DNA of 64,000 nt from JAYPUA01 sp038133845 (GTDB taxonomy: Bacteria; SAR324; NAC60-12), in the NCBI GenBank assembly GCA_038133845.1, contig JAYPUA010000013.1:10029-74028 (forward strand), in the 5' to 3' direction. Made by a program: the position numbers and the translations under genes. This document shows positions 42,636-51,666 of the stretch, one piece after another. Numbering within the stretch: position 1 is the stretch's first letter; each line of letters opens with the position of its first letter. The notes under the pieces were generated by a model. The model was given only the letters and a program-made list of their open reading frames with translations, searched no databases and was not told the origin of the DNA.

Positions 42636-44795
42636 TCAACTCAGCGGGTAGAATTTCCCTCCGGAAGTGGCCAAAGCCCGCAACTGCTCCGTGGGAGCAT
42701 ACAGCGCTCCCAACGCTCCATACTGCTCCAGCCGTCGCAGGATCTCATCGATTCCCGTGGCATCCACCCAGCGGAAGATTCCCCCCCGAAACGGCGGGAA
42801 CCCGAGTCCATAGACCAGCCCCATATCCAACTCGGCTGGCGTCCCGACGATGTTGTCTTCCAGACAGCGGGAGCTCTCCGTGAGCATTGGGAGCATCAGG
42901 CGATTGATGATGTCCTCGTCGCTGACCCCGGACCCGTCGCCTTGAACAAAGCTTTGAAGCCTCTCGTCAATGTCTTCGGCACGCACCTTGACCGGCTTGC
43001 CCTTCCTGTCGGTGGAGTGGGTGTAAAAGCCGAGGTTGTTTTTCTGCCCAAAGCGTCCTTGCTCATACATGAACTGCGCGATGGTCTGGGCCTCGGACTG
43101 CATCCGCTCCGGGAAGCCTTCAGCCATCACTCCTTCGGCATGACAGGCGGTGTCGATGCCCACCACGTCCAGCAGAAATGCCGGGCCCATGGGCCAGCCG
43201 AACTGCTTCTCCATCACCTTGTCGATGCGCTCGAAGTCGACTCCCTCCTGGACGAGCCCGTTGAAGCCGGCAAAGTAGGGAAACAGCACCCGGTTGACCA
43301 GGAATCCGGGACAGTCATTGACTACGATCGGACTCTTGCCCATTGCCAGAGCGTAGGACACAGTCCGTGCAATGGTTTCCTCGCTGGTTTGCTCTCCCCG
43401 GATGACCTCGACCAGGGGCATGCGGTGAACCGGATTGAAGAAGTGCATCCCGCAGAAGCGTTCCGGATTGGGGACACCCTGTGCGAGCTTGCTGATGGAG
43501 ATGGTGGATGTGTTGGAAGCGATCACGGTCTCCGGACCGACCATGGCGGCAAGTTCCTGGTAGACCTGACGCTTGACCGACTCCTTCTCCACAACGGCCT
43601 CAACGATCAGATCAACCTCCTTGAGTGGTGCGTAATCCAGGGTTGGCATAATGCGGGTCAACGTCTCGGCCATCTGACCCGGAGTCGTCTTTCCCCGGTT
43701 GATGCCTTTCTGAAGGATCTTCGAAGCCTCGTTCATTCCCAGATCCAACTGTCCCTGGGCGATATCCTTCATCACAATCGGGACCTTCTTGTAGGCGCTC
43801 TGGTAGGCGACGCCCCCCCCCATGATCCCGGCACCGAGGACTCCGGCGCGTGCGACCGGCTGCCCTTTCCTGGCGTGGCCCTTGGCCAACTTCTTGACCT
43901 GCTGGTCTCCAAGGAAGATCCCCACCAGAGAGGTCGCCACGTCTGTTTTGGCCAATTCGGCAAAGGCCTCCGCTTCTACGGCCAGCGCGTCCACAAGACT
44001 CATTGGAGCACAGGCCTGCACGACCCCGACCACGCTCAGTGGCGCCGGATAGTGCTTTCCGGCCTTGGAAGCGATGAAGGCCCGCGCGGTTTCAAAGGCC
44101 ATCAAGGCCTCGTTTTCATTGAGCTGGAGCGGTCCACGGATCTCTTCCCGGCGCTGCTGCCAGTCGATCTCTCCGCAGAGGGCGCGGTTGAGGAGGGTGA
44201 GCGCCGCGTCCCGGAGATTCTCGGGCTCAACCACCGCGTCCACGGCTCCATGCTGGAGCGCAGCCTCACCTTTGTACTCGCCCCCTGCAGCCATCCACTC
44301 CAGCGCGTTGTCGACCCCGATCAGCCGTGGCAGGCGCGAGGTCCCACCAAATCCGGGGATCAGCCCCAGCTTGACCTCCGGCTGACCTACTCGAGCCTTG
44401 CTGCTCATCACCCGGAGCGAACAGGCCAAGGCCATCTCAAACCCTCCGCCCAGGGCGTACCCGTTGATTGCCACCACCTTGGGGAAGTCCAGATTCTCCA
44501 GGTCGGTGAACACCTGCTGGGCCTTCATCACCCACTGCTGCAGCTCGTCCTGAGGCATCTGGAAGCTGGAGAGGAACTCGGTGATGTCTGCCCCGACAAT
44601 GAACACGTCCTTGGCACTGGTCACCAGCAGCCCTCGGATCTCCGGGTTCTGGGCCATCTGCTCCACGACCTCTCGGAGCTCACGCAGGGTGGCTTGGTTG
44701 AACTTGTTGACCGACTCTCCCTGCAGGTCAAAGCACAGCTCGAGCAGGCCTGAGTCCAGAGACGTGACGCGTAGTGTGGTTCCTTGATAGTTCAT
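42636..44795 (-). CDS. fadB: Fatty-acid oxidation complex alpha subunit (enoyl-CoA hydratase/3-hydroxyacyl-CoA dehydrogenase)
   Basis: 719 residues with the FadB/FadJ order. The N-terminal crotonase domain has NGYALGGGFEMALAC for the oxyanion hole, and catalytic acids in QPEVKLGLIPGFGGTSRLPR. The NAD-binding domain starts AGVLGAGIMGGGVAYQ, and the dehydrogenase core has the catalytic-type HFFNPVHRMPLVEVI. Two C-terminal domains follow. It hydrates enoyl-CoA and oxidises the hydroxyacyl product. The thiolase partner (FadA) is not adjacent; instead an acyl-CoA dehydrogenase gene lies 44 bases upstream, so these two steps are cotranscribed. Confidence 0.95.
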   Translation of the reverse strand: MNYQGTTLRVTSLDSGLLELCFDLQGESVNKFNQATLRELREVVEQMAQNPEIRGLLVTSAKDVFIVGADITEFLSSFQMPQDELQQWVMKAQQVFTDLENLDFPKVVAINGYALGGGFEMALACSLRVMSSKARVGQPEVKLGLIPGFGGTSRLPRLIGVDNALEWMAAGGEYKGEAALQHGAVDAVVEPENLRDAALTLLNRALCGEIDWQQRREEIRGPLQLNENEALMAFETARAFIASKAGKHYPAPLSVVGVVQACAPMSLVDALAVEAEAFAELAKTDVATSLVGIFLGDQQVKKLAKGHARKGQPVARAGVLGAGIMGGGVAYQSAYKKVPIVMKDIAQGQLDLGMNEASKILQKGINRGKTTPGQMAETLTRIMPTLDYAPLKEVDLIVEAVVEKESVKRQVYQELAAMVGPETVIASNTSTISISKLAQGVPNPERFCGMHFFNPVHRMPLVEVIRGEQTSEETIARTVSYALAMGKSPIVVNDCPGFLVNRVLFPYFAGFNGLVQEGVDFERIDKVMEKQFGWPMGPAFLLDVVGIDTACHAEGVMAEGFPERMQSEAQTIAQFMYEQGRFGQKNNLGFYTHSTDRKGKPVKVRAEDIDERLQSFVQGDGSGVSDEDIINRLMLPMLTESSRCLEDNIVGTPAELDMGLVYGLGFPPFRGGIFRWVDATGIDEILRRLEQYGALGALYAPTEQLRALATSGGKFYPLS

Positions 44796-44839
44796 GAGTT
44801 TACGTGATTGAGGGGGAGCGGGAATAGCCTGAAGCCGGT

Positions 44840-46690
44840 TCAGAGGATGATGTCCAGTGCCGAGTAGTTGCGCTTTTGTGCACCGGAGAGCGCCCCGGCG
44901 TATTGTGGCACGACGACCTCCAGGAAGAAATTCACGGTCTTCAGTTTGGAGTCGTAGAAGCGAGCCTCTTCATGCTCTCGGAGCAGGGTGGCCTGCTCTT
45001 CCTCGCTGTGGCCTTCCAGCAGAGTGTCCAGTTGACCGGAAGCGACCGCAGCCTGCTGGAGCAAAAACCAGGACGCTGTGACGGCCGAGGCGAAGAGCAG
45101 GAACGGGGTGGCATACAGCGCGACCGCCTCCATGCCTCGCTCCTGAACCGCCTCCCGGGCACCCAGTGCGAGGTCCGACAGTGTACTGCAGTGCTCCTCC
45201 CAGGCCGAACACAGCGGTCCCAGACGCGGGTGTGCGGCATGCTGCCCGATGAACTCGCCAAAGCGGTTGAGCAGCCCCAAAAAGAGCGCCCCGTTGTTCA
45301 TGACCATCTTGCGTCCAACCAGATCGAGCGCCTGAATGTCCGTGGTGCCTTCGTAGATGGCTGTGACCCGGGCGTCCCGGAAGAGCTGTTCCAGCGGGAA
45401 GTCCTGAGTGTACCCTACTCCACCAAGCACCTGGATCCCGGTGTTGACCACCTCGATCCCGGTCTCGGTGCAGTATCCCTTGCACATCGGGGTGAGCAAC
45501 TCGACCAGATCCAGGTGGGCCTGACGCTCTTGCGGAGTGTCGGCCACATGGGCCTGATCAAACGCGAAGGTGGTTCCGTAGAGCAGCGCTCGCATGGCCT
45601 CGACCCGCGACTTCATCTGCATCAGGTTGAAGCGCACCGCCGGGTGTTCCACGATCGAGACCTTGGGGGCATCGGGCACACGCATCTGGGTGATGTGCGT
45701 CCCCTGTTTGCGCTCGTGTGCGTAGGTCAGCGCGTTCTGATAGGCCGCGCTACCCAGTCCGAGCCCAAGCCCTGCGGTGGCCAGGCGCTCCTCGTTCATC
45801 ATCTGGAACATCTGGGACATGCCCTTGTTCTCCTGGCCCAGAAGCCAGCCCACGCACGACCCGGCCTCACCGAAGTTCAGCACGCAAGTTGGGCTCCCGT
45901 GCAGCCCCATCTTGTGCTCGATGGACCCGACATGGACGTCGTTGAATTCCCCCAGCGAGCCGTCGTCGTTCACATGAACCCGGGGGACCAGAAACAGGCT
46001 CAGCCCACCGGTTCCGGCTGCGGCTCCGGGAACCCGGGCGAGCACTGCGTGGATCGTGTTCTCCACCAGATCCGCGTCGCCGTTGGAGATCCAGACCTTG
46101 GTCCCGGAGATTCGATACCGTCCGTCTCCCAGAGGCTCCGCCCGGGTGGTGGAGGCTCCCACGTCCGAGCCGGCCTGAGGCTCACTGAGGCACATCGTCC
46201 CGTTGAATCGTCCGGAGTGCATGTGCGGTACGTAGCGCCGCTTGAGGTCGTCCGTCCCAAACGAAAGGATCAGCCGGGCGCAGCCTTCGGTCAGGCCAAA
46301 GAAGGAGGAGAGCGCCTGATTCCCTCCAATCATCCCTTCGTTGACCGCCAATCCGACGGTGGACGGGGCTCCTTGGCCACCATACTCGGGATCTCCGGTG
46401 ATCGCTCCCCATCCCAACTCGTAGGCCTGCCGGTAGGGCTCGTGCATGCATTGAGGGACCCGGACTCGCCCGTCTTCCAAGGTGGACCCTACGCGATCCG
46501 TCTCCTGACGTGTGGGACCGACCACTTCAGTTGCAAAGTTTGCCGCCTCTTCCAACATCAGGTCCACGGTCTCGGCATCAAACGCCGCAAAGGGTTCGTG
46601 CTTGCTGAGTTGCTCCACCTGCAGCCACTCACGGAGTGCGAAGCGAAGCTCACGACGGTCGATTACCAATTCAGTACTGCTCATGCTCAC
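44840..46690 (-). CDS. Large acyl-CoA dehydrogenase (about 600 residues, C-terminal extension)
   Basis: 616 residues. The core has SEPQAGSDVGASTTR, KVWISNGDADL and AIYEGTTDIQALDLVGRK, whose Glu447 is the catalytic base. A 150-residue helical extension follows, as in bacterial acyl-CoA dehydrogenases with the Acyl-CoA_dh_C domain. That group includes 3-methylmercaptopropionyl-CoA dehydrogenases (DmdC) and fatty acyl-CoA enzymes; motifs alone do not separate them. Cotranscription with fadB favours beta-oxidation, while a DmdC role would fit a marine organism. The ATG at 46690 is the first of two close starts. Confidence 0.9.
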   Translation of the reverse strand: MSMSSTELVIDRRELRFALREWLQVEQLSKHEPFAAFDAETVDLMLEEAANFATEVVGPTRQETDRVGSTLEDGRVRVPQCMHEPYRQAYELGWGAITGDPEYGGQGAPSTVGLAVNEGMIGGNQALSSFFGLTEGCARLILSFGTDDLKRRYVPHMHSGRFNGTMCLSEPQAGSDVGASTTRAEPLGDGRYRISGTKVWISNGDADLVENTIHAVLARVPGAAAGTGGLSLFLVPRVHVNDDGSLGEFNDVHVGSIEHKMGLHGSPTCVLNFGEAGSCVGWLLGQENKGMSQMFQMMNEERLATAGLGLGLGSAAYQNALTYAHERKQGTHITQMRVPDAPKVSIVEHPAVRFNLMQMKSRVEAMRALLYGTTFAFDQAHVADTPQERQAHLDLVELLTPMCKGYCTETGIEVVNTGIQVLGGVGYTQDFPLEQLFRDARVTAIYEGTTDIQALDLVGRKMVMNNGALFLGLLNRFGEFIGQHAAHPRLGPLCSAWEEHCSTLSDLALGAREAVQERGMEAVALYATPFLLFASAVTASWFLLQQAAVASGQLDTLLEGHSEEEQATLLREHEEARFYDSKLKTVNFFLEVVVPQYAGALSGAQKRNYSALDIIL

Positions 46691-46814
46691 CTTGTCGTCA
46701 AAAATTCGGGAGAAATCGGGGAAACGGAAGCGCGGGAATTTTTTGGCCCCTTCAGTTTAATGGAACCTTCAAGTAAAAGACAAATATTCAATATCGGAAA
46801 ACGGCAGAGGCGGG

Positions 46815-47819
46815 TCACTGAGGAAACTCCTCGCGCCCGTCCGCATGCCGGGCAAAGCGCTGAGGTCCTGGGCCATGGACCGGATCACTGCGCTTCCAGG
46901 GCCACCCGCCGAATTGGGTCCGCTGGAAGTCGAGGAAGGCTTGCTGAATCTCGCCCCGGGTGTTCATCACGAAGGGACCGTACTGGACCACTGGCTCGCC
47001 GATGGGGCGCCCCTGAAGGAGCAGGAGGCTCGCTGGCCGAGAGCCGTTTTCGAGGGTTAGCGCCTCAGGATGTCCAGGCTCGGCGAAGTGTCCCAAAGAG
47101 AGCGTGTGCTCGCCGTCCAGCTCTACCTGCGCGCCTTCGTAGAGGTAGAGCCTGCGTCGGGTCTCCGGACTGACAGCCGGGAGTGTCCAGGTGGCGCCTG
47201 CTCCGAGGCGGATCACCCAGATGGCGACTTCGTTCCGCGGTTCGGCAGCCCAGGACTCCGGAGTGGGCTCAAGAGGCAGCTGCCCGTCCAGTGCCCCGGC
47301 ATACTGGATCACGTCAATCGAGTTTCCGGAAGCATCCTGAAGTTGGTGGACCGGGATCTTTTCGGACCAGAGCATCTTGAAGTGCGGCTCGACCATCTTC
47401 TTGTGGGCAGGAAGGTTGAGCCAGATCTGGAACAACTCCAGCGGATTGTCGGCATCTTGCTGTAGTAGCGGGAACATCTCGGAGTGCTGAACTCCGGAGC
47501 CTGCGGTCATCCACTGCACGTCGCCACCGCCGTAGCGCCCTGCTGCGCCCATCGAGTCGGCATGGTCCACCATTCCCCGCTGGACCACGGTGACGGTCTC
47601 GAAGCCACGATGCGGATGGGCCGGAAATCCGGGAACGCGCTCTCCGTGATACATCCTCCAGCCGTCCAGGCCAGCGAAGTCCTGCCCGAGGTCGCGCCCC
47701 TTCAGCGAGGTGGCTGGGCCGAACGATGCGTTGCCGGCAGGATAGGAGTCAAGGTGGTGGACGCAGAAGAGGAAGGGGTCTGCGGTCTGCCAGGGAAATC
47801 CGAGAGGCTGAATGAGCAT
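46815..47819 (-). CDS. Pirin family protein
   Basis: About 334 residues forming two cupin domains. The metal site is visible in FPAHPHRGFETVTVV (two His) and in SGVQHSEMFP (His and Glu). Bacterial pirins include quercetinase-like dioxygenases and redox-sensitive regulators; which applies is unknown. I prefer the ATG at 47819 to the GTG three codons earlier. It stands alone, about 120 bases upstream of the acyl-CoA dehydrogenase gene on the same strand. Confidence 0.88.
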   Translation of the reverse strand: MLIQPLGFPWQTADPFLFCVHHLDSYPAGNASFGPATSLKGRDLGQDFAGLDGWRMYHGERVPGFPAHPHRGFETVTVVQRGMVDHADSMGAAGRYGGGDVQWMTAGSGVQHSEMFPLLQQDADNPLELFQIWLNLPAHKKMVEPHFKMLWSEKIPVHQLQDASGNSIDVIQYAGALDGQLPLEPTPESWAAEPRNEVAIWVIRLGAGATWTLPAVSPETRRRLYLYEGAQVELDGEHTLSLGHFAEPGHPEALTLENGSRPASLLLLQGRPIGEPVVQYGPFVMNTRGEIQQAFLDFQRTQFGGWPWKRSDPVHGPGPQRFARHADGREEFPQ

Positions 47820-47924
47820 GAGAGTCACCGTGCGAGAAAGAAGCGTTGGGGGTGCCTCTCAGCATTATTTCGGATTTGAGGAAAGGAGCAACCCAGATTC
47901 GGGTTTTGGGAGAGCGGGAAGTCT

Positions 47925-48389
47925 TCACTCCCGCAGGGTACAGCCGCTGTATTCGACCCTGCCGTCCGGAAGCGTCGTGTTGCAGAGCACGGCTCCTTGC
48001 AGGGTGGCATAATCCAGCTTGGCCTCAATGAGCGTAGCCCCGTCGAGGTTCGCGTTCATCAAGTTGGCACTGCGCAGGTCGGCTCCGATGAGGTTGACGC
48101 TCTTGAGCACCGCGCTGCGCAAGTCGGCACTGCGCAGGTCGGCCCGGCTCATCTTGGCCTCGGCCATCTCCGCGTTTCTCAGGTCGATCCGGTGCATCTT
48201 CGCAGCGATCAGGTCGGCTCCCCGCAGATCGGCTCCTGTCAGCAGAGCCTCTTCCAACTCGGCCTGACGCAGGTTGCACAGCGGACAGTTTTTGGTACCC
48301 AAGAGACGATCAAGGTCTTCCGGGCTGACGGCATGGAGGCTCCCGAAGCAGAGCAACACGGCAGAGAGGAGCAGAGCGAACAGTTTCAT
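47925..48389 (-). CDS. Exported pentapeptide-repeat protein
   Basis: 154 residues with a signal peptide (MKLFALLLSAVLLCFGSLHA), a CPLC pair at the mature N-terminus, and about twenty A(D/N)Lxx pentapeptides (ADLRGADLIAAKM, ADLRSADLRSAVLK, ANLMNANLDGATL). These form a right-handed quadrilateral beta-helix. A further Cys pair (VLCN, SGC) may cap it. Periplasmic members are common but mostly uncharacterised. The repeats produce a visible DNA-level periodicity of 15 bases. It is not obviously coexpressed with its neighbours. Confidence 0.88.
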   Translation of the reverse strand: MKLFALLLSAVLLCFGSLHAVSPEDLDRLLGTKNCPLCNLRQAELEEALLTGADLRGADLIAAKMHRIDLRNAEMAEAKMSRADLRSADLRSAVLKSVNLIGADLRSANLMNANLDGATLIEAKLDYATLQGAVLCNTTLPDGRVEYSGCTLRE

Positions 48390-48456
48390 GAGGACTTCAA
48401 CAGAGCGAGTTACCGTTTGTCCACCGCTGGAACGTCCAGGGGGCGTGGCTGTCTGT

Positions 48457-48960
48457 TCAGTCCTGCAACAACTTGTCCAAGCGCAGGTGCGTGATCCGGA
48501 TCTGCTCTTGAGCCGCAGTTTGCAACTCGCTCTGCCGGTTGGAATTCAGCCGGCGGCTCAGGATCTCCAACAGCTCCGGAGCACTCTTTCCGGAGGCACA
48601 GACGATGTAGATGAAGCCGAAGCGCTGCTCGTATTCAGCGTTCTTTGTCGCCATCTCCGCCTTGAGGATCTCATCGGCAGACTGCATCCCGGACTGCTCT
48701 CTCGAGGTCCAGGACGCGGTGTTTTGGGCGACCTCCGGAGGCTTGCTCGCTCCAATGCGTGGGTGGGCGGCAAAGGCCTCCAGCCAGTCGGCCTCGCCCA
48801 TCTGCCCCCACACCGCATCGGCCTGCTCATGCAGCGTCTCAGCATCTGGAAACGGTCGGCATGCCCACATCCCCGCGACCCAGCGCAGGGCTCCACAGCA
48901 CTTGTGCAGAGCCTCGCGGAACTCGGCCTCGGAGAGCGTGTTGAGGGTGTCCAGGTTCAT
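48457..48960 (-). CDS. uraD: OHCU decarboxylase (UraD)
   Basis: Converts 2-oxo-4-hydroxy-4-carboxy-5-ureidoimidazoline to S-allantoin, the last step of urate oxidation. The 167 residues carry the family motif AHPRIG (65-70, His66 probably catalytic), RFGFIYIVCASGK, and the C-terminal RLNSNRQSELQTAAQEQIRITHLR. It overlaps the DUF6986 gene by four bases (ATGA). Urate hydroxylase/uricase and HIU hydrolase are not in the window. Confidence 0.93.
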   Translation of the reverse strand: MNLDTLNTLSEAEFREALHKCCGALRWVAGMWACRPFPDAETLHEQADAVWGQMGEADWLEAFAAHPRIGASKPPEVAQNTASWTSREQSGMQSADEILKAEMATKNAEYEQRFGFIYIVCASGKSAPELLEILSRRLNSNRQSELQTAAQEQIRITHLRLDKLLQD

Positions 48961-50384
48961 GTGTCCCGGCGAGCCTCGACGATTTTCCGGAACGAGCCGG
49001 CCTGCACCTCTTCTACGGTCACGCCTGCGGCCTCGACGTCCTCCGGATCGATGGCCCCGGAGTTCAGAGCCCGGAAGAAGTAGTTCAGCAGTCCCTGCCC
49101 GGTCGCTGCGTCGTCAAAGACATCGCCGCTGAGGGTGGCCTTTGAGGCCTGCTCCACGAAGTTGCGCAAACGAGTTGTCGACTCTTGGGCCTGCTCCAGG
49201 AAGAACGCCGCGCAGGCCGCATAGCGGACCGGAATCTGTGCAGGATGCAGATCCCAGCCCTGATAGAATCCGTGGGCCAGCGAGCGGCGGATGTGTCCGT
49301 AGCTCAGGCGCCAGGCGCGGTGGACGGTCTCCAGGTTCTCCCGCACCTGCACCGGGGTGAGGTTCTCTCCGCGGCAAGGTCCGACGGGCATGATGTTGGT
49401 TGCTCCGTCGGAGAGGAAGATCCCTGTGCCGCCGAATGCGACCTTCATCACGTGTCGGGCGAAGTCACAGACCGCGCTGTCCATCTTCTGATAAGAGGCG
49501 ATCAGGTCACAGGATGCCGTGTAATCGTAGGTCCCGAAGTGTGCCCCAACACAGCGCCCCTGGGCGGCGTTGGCGATCTTTCGCGCGGTCACCTCGCCGT
49601 TGGCGTTGAAGACGGACTGTGTCGTCTCGATCATGATCTCCATCTTCAGCGAACCCGAGGGCATGCCTTTCCGGGCCTCGAAGATCTCGAACAGTTCCAC
49701 CAGCGCGGCGGCCTGTTCCGGGATCTCGACTTTCGGCAGGGTCACCACAAAGTTGTCCGGAAGCGCCCCTCCGGTCTCCTCCAGCATGGTGCTCAGGAAC
49801 AGGTCGAGCGTGCGGATGCCTCGATCGGAGAACTCCCGATTGAAGGGCTTGATGCGGATTCCGATGAACGGCGGGAGGATCCCCTGCTTCATCGCGGAGA
49901 TCACCTCCTTTGCCCCTTGAATTGCCACGGCGTCCTCCTCCTCGTCCGGGCGGATCCCGAAGCCGTCCTCGTAGTCGAGCCGGAAGTCTTCCACAGCCTC
50001 GCGCTCCAACTTCTTGCGTACCTGACCATAGACGCGCCACGCCAGCCAGACAGGAAAGTTTGCGGTGGAGACACCTCGCTCCTCCACATCCCGGACCAGC
50101 GTTTCGATGTCTGCCAGCCGGGTCGGAAGCGAGTCCGATCCCTCCAGTCCCAGCGCCTGGGCAAAGGTCACAAAGTTTGAGGCAAAATCATCGAGGCTGC
50201 GCAGTGCCAACTTCCCCATCTTCGAGGCGAGGTCTGCCTTGAACAGGTGGGCCCCTCCGTAAATGGTGTGCACCGGTTGTCGGGCAAGGGACTTCCCCGG
50301 ATAGTCATTCACAAAGCGCTGATTGGCCTCGGCCAGGCGAGACAGGGTGTTTCCAATCAACTCAGAATTCAACGTGGTACTCAT
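48957..50384 (-). CDS. DUF6986 aldolase/citrate-lyase-like protein of purine catabolic clusters
   Basis: 475 residues with a HpcH/CitE-like TIM-barrel core. Acidic metal-binding stretches are visible in FRLDYEDGFGIRPDEEED and in LKMEIMIETTQSVF. Conserved blocks include GRCVGAHFGTYDYTASC, GATNIMPVGPC and HGFYQGWDLHPAQIPVRYAA. Relatives are often annotated as malate-synthase-like or aldolase and recur beside allantoicase and uraD, suggesting a role in glyoxylate or ureidoglycolate handling. That function is not established. AGGAGAGGA precedes the ATG. The gene sits 21 bases after allantoicase. Confidence 0.82.
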   Translation of the reverse strand: MSTTLNSELIGNTLSRLAEANQRFVNDYPGKSLARQPVHTIYGGAHLFKADLASKMGKLALRSLDDFASNFVTFAQALGLEGSDSLPTRLADIETLVRDVEERGVSTANFPVWLAWRVYGQVRKKLEREAVEDFRLDYEDGFGIRPDEEEDAVAIQGAKEVISAMKQGILPPFIGIRIKPFNREFSDRGIRTLDLFLSTMLEETGGALPDNFVVTLPKVEIPEQAAALVELFEIFEARKGMPSGSLKMEIMIETTQSVFNANGEVTARKIANAAQGRCVGAHFGTYDYTASCDLIASYQKMDSAVCDFARHVMKVAFGGTGIFLSDGATNIMPVGPCRGENLTPVQVRENLETVHRAWRLSYGHIRRSLAHGFYQGWDLHPAQIPVRYAACAAFFLEQAQESTTRLRNFVEQASKATLSGDVFDDAATGQGLLNYFFRALNSGAIDPEDVEAAGVTVEEVQAGSFRKIVEARRDT

Positions 50385-50405
50385 GGATGTCCTCTCCTGT
50401 AAGGG

Positions 50406-51422
50406 TCAGCGGGTTTTGGTTCCCAGAATGCGGAGGCGACTGACTCCTCCGTCGGGATAGATGCTCAGCCGGATGTGGGTCACCGGACCGACCTTGGCCA
50501 ACTCCTTCTCGAAGAAGTGCTGGTGGTCGGCCTCAAGCTTCACCTCCGGAAGCAGGGTCTTCCAGGCAACCTCTGAGGAAAACCAGTCTTCCGGCTCGAT
50601 TCCGGCAGGCAGGTTGAGTGCCTCCAGGCTGCAGCGGTCCGGATAGTTTCCCTTGAAGTGGGCCGTGTCGACCTCGACCTTGCGAACGTTCCCCGCGCAG
50701 GCGAGGCGGAGGACGGCCCAATCGTTTCCAGGCTCTCGCCGCCGTCGGGTCTCCCAGCCGTCTCCCATGTTGACCCCGCGCCCCGGTGCGACGAGGTTGT
50801 CCATGTGTCCAAAGTGCTGGTCGTTGCAGGCCAGCGCCTTTCCGCCCAGTCTGGAGGCCGCAAGGTCAATGACCTCCTCTGGACCGATCGCGCTCCAGTC
50901 CACAGAGGGCTCTCCATACACGCGCAGGCGAGCCACGCCTCCATCCGGGTAGATGTGCAGCTTCAGGTGCGTCCAGCGCCGGCTGTCCTGGATCTCAAAG
51001 AAGTTCTGGGTGCTGCCCTGCAACGTCGATTTTGGGAGGATCTCCGTCCAGACCGTGGATTCGTCGGGGTCGCCGGAAAGTTCGCAGGCCTCGACGGAGG
51101 CGAACGGAGGGTAGTTCCCGGTGAAGTGGTTGGTGTCGATGTCCAGCGCCCGGATGGTCCCGGGGGCGCCAAGTCGCAGGGTGCACCAGTCGTGTCCAGG
51201 AACCCGCTTGCGCCGCGACTCCCACCCGTCCATCCACTTGCCGTATTCAGTGAACTTGTTGGGGATGAAGATGCCGCGTCCGGGCTTGATCAGGTTCTCC
51301 TTTTCAGCAAAGAAGTCATCCGTGGTCTCCAGCATCACGGTACCGAGTCGCTCCTCGGCAAGGTTGAGAAACCGCTTGGAGTAGCGGTCGTCGTGTGGGT
51401 GCTCAATGAACAGTTCGCTCAT
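50406..51422 (-). CDS. alc: Allantoicase
   Basis: Hydrolyses allantoate to ureidoglycolate and urea. The 338 residues form two related jelly-roll repeats: first GWESRRKRVPGHDWCTLRLG ... IDTNHFTGNYPP, second GWETRRRREPGNDWAVLRLA ... DTAHFKGNYPDR. Each ends in IYPDGGV-x2-LR. The match to the family is strong along the full length. It is the first gene of the operon allantoicase-DUF6986-uraD. A 244-base spacer separates it from the GntR gene upstream on the same strand and holds no visible gene. Confidence 0.96.
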   Translation of the reverse strand: MSELFIEHPHDDRYSKRFLNLAEERLGTVMLETTDDFFAEKENLIKPGRGIFIPNKFTEYGKWMDGWESRRKRVPGHDWCTLRLGAPGTIRALDIDTNHFTGNYPPFASVEACELSGDPDESTVWTEILPKSTLQGSTQNFFEIQDSRRWTHLKLHIYPDGGVARLRVYGEPSVDWSAIGPEEVIDLAASRLGGKALACNDQHFGHMDNLVAPGRGVNMGDGWETRRRREPGNDWAVLRLACAGNVRKVEVDTAHFKGNYPDRCSLEALNLPAGIEPEDWFSSEVAWKTLLPEVKLEADHQHFFEKELAKVGPVTHIRLSIYPDGGVSRLRILGTKTR

Positions 51423-51666
51423 GCAACTTCGGGTCGTAAAGGTTCAAAAATGCCCGGAAAGGGCTTGGTTCATGGTGGGGCTCAAACCGTTGAGCTGCGA
51501 TCCTGTCGCAACGTCGAGGCATGTCCCCGCCACGTGAGTCCATCAGGCTGCAGCTGCTCCTGCTCGAGGCTTTCAGGCTGTCCCCGTACGGTCGCGGTGT
51601 CTTCGAACACCTGACGGGCGGAAACAACCTGGCCTCCTCGGTTGTGCTCCTGATCGCTGTTTGTTC

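Noticed and set aside
44876..47173. 765-codon plus-strand frame opposite the acyl-CoA dehydrogenase and pirin genes
   Set aside because: Crosses an intergenic region and two well-supported minus-strand genes; low-complexity translation.
47925..48389. 15-base periodicity that could be taken for a CRISPR or tandem DNA repeat
   Set aside because: It is explained by the pentapeptide repeats of the encoded protein; units differ and there are no spacers.
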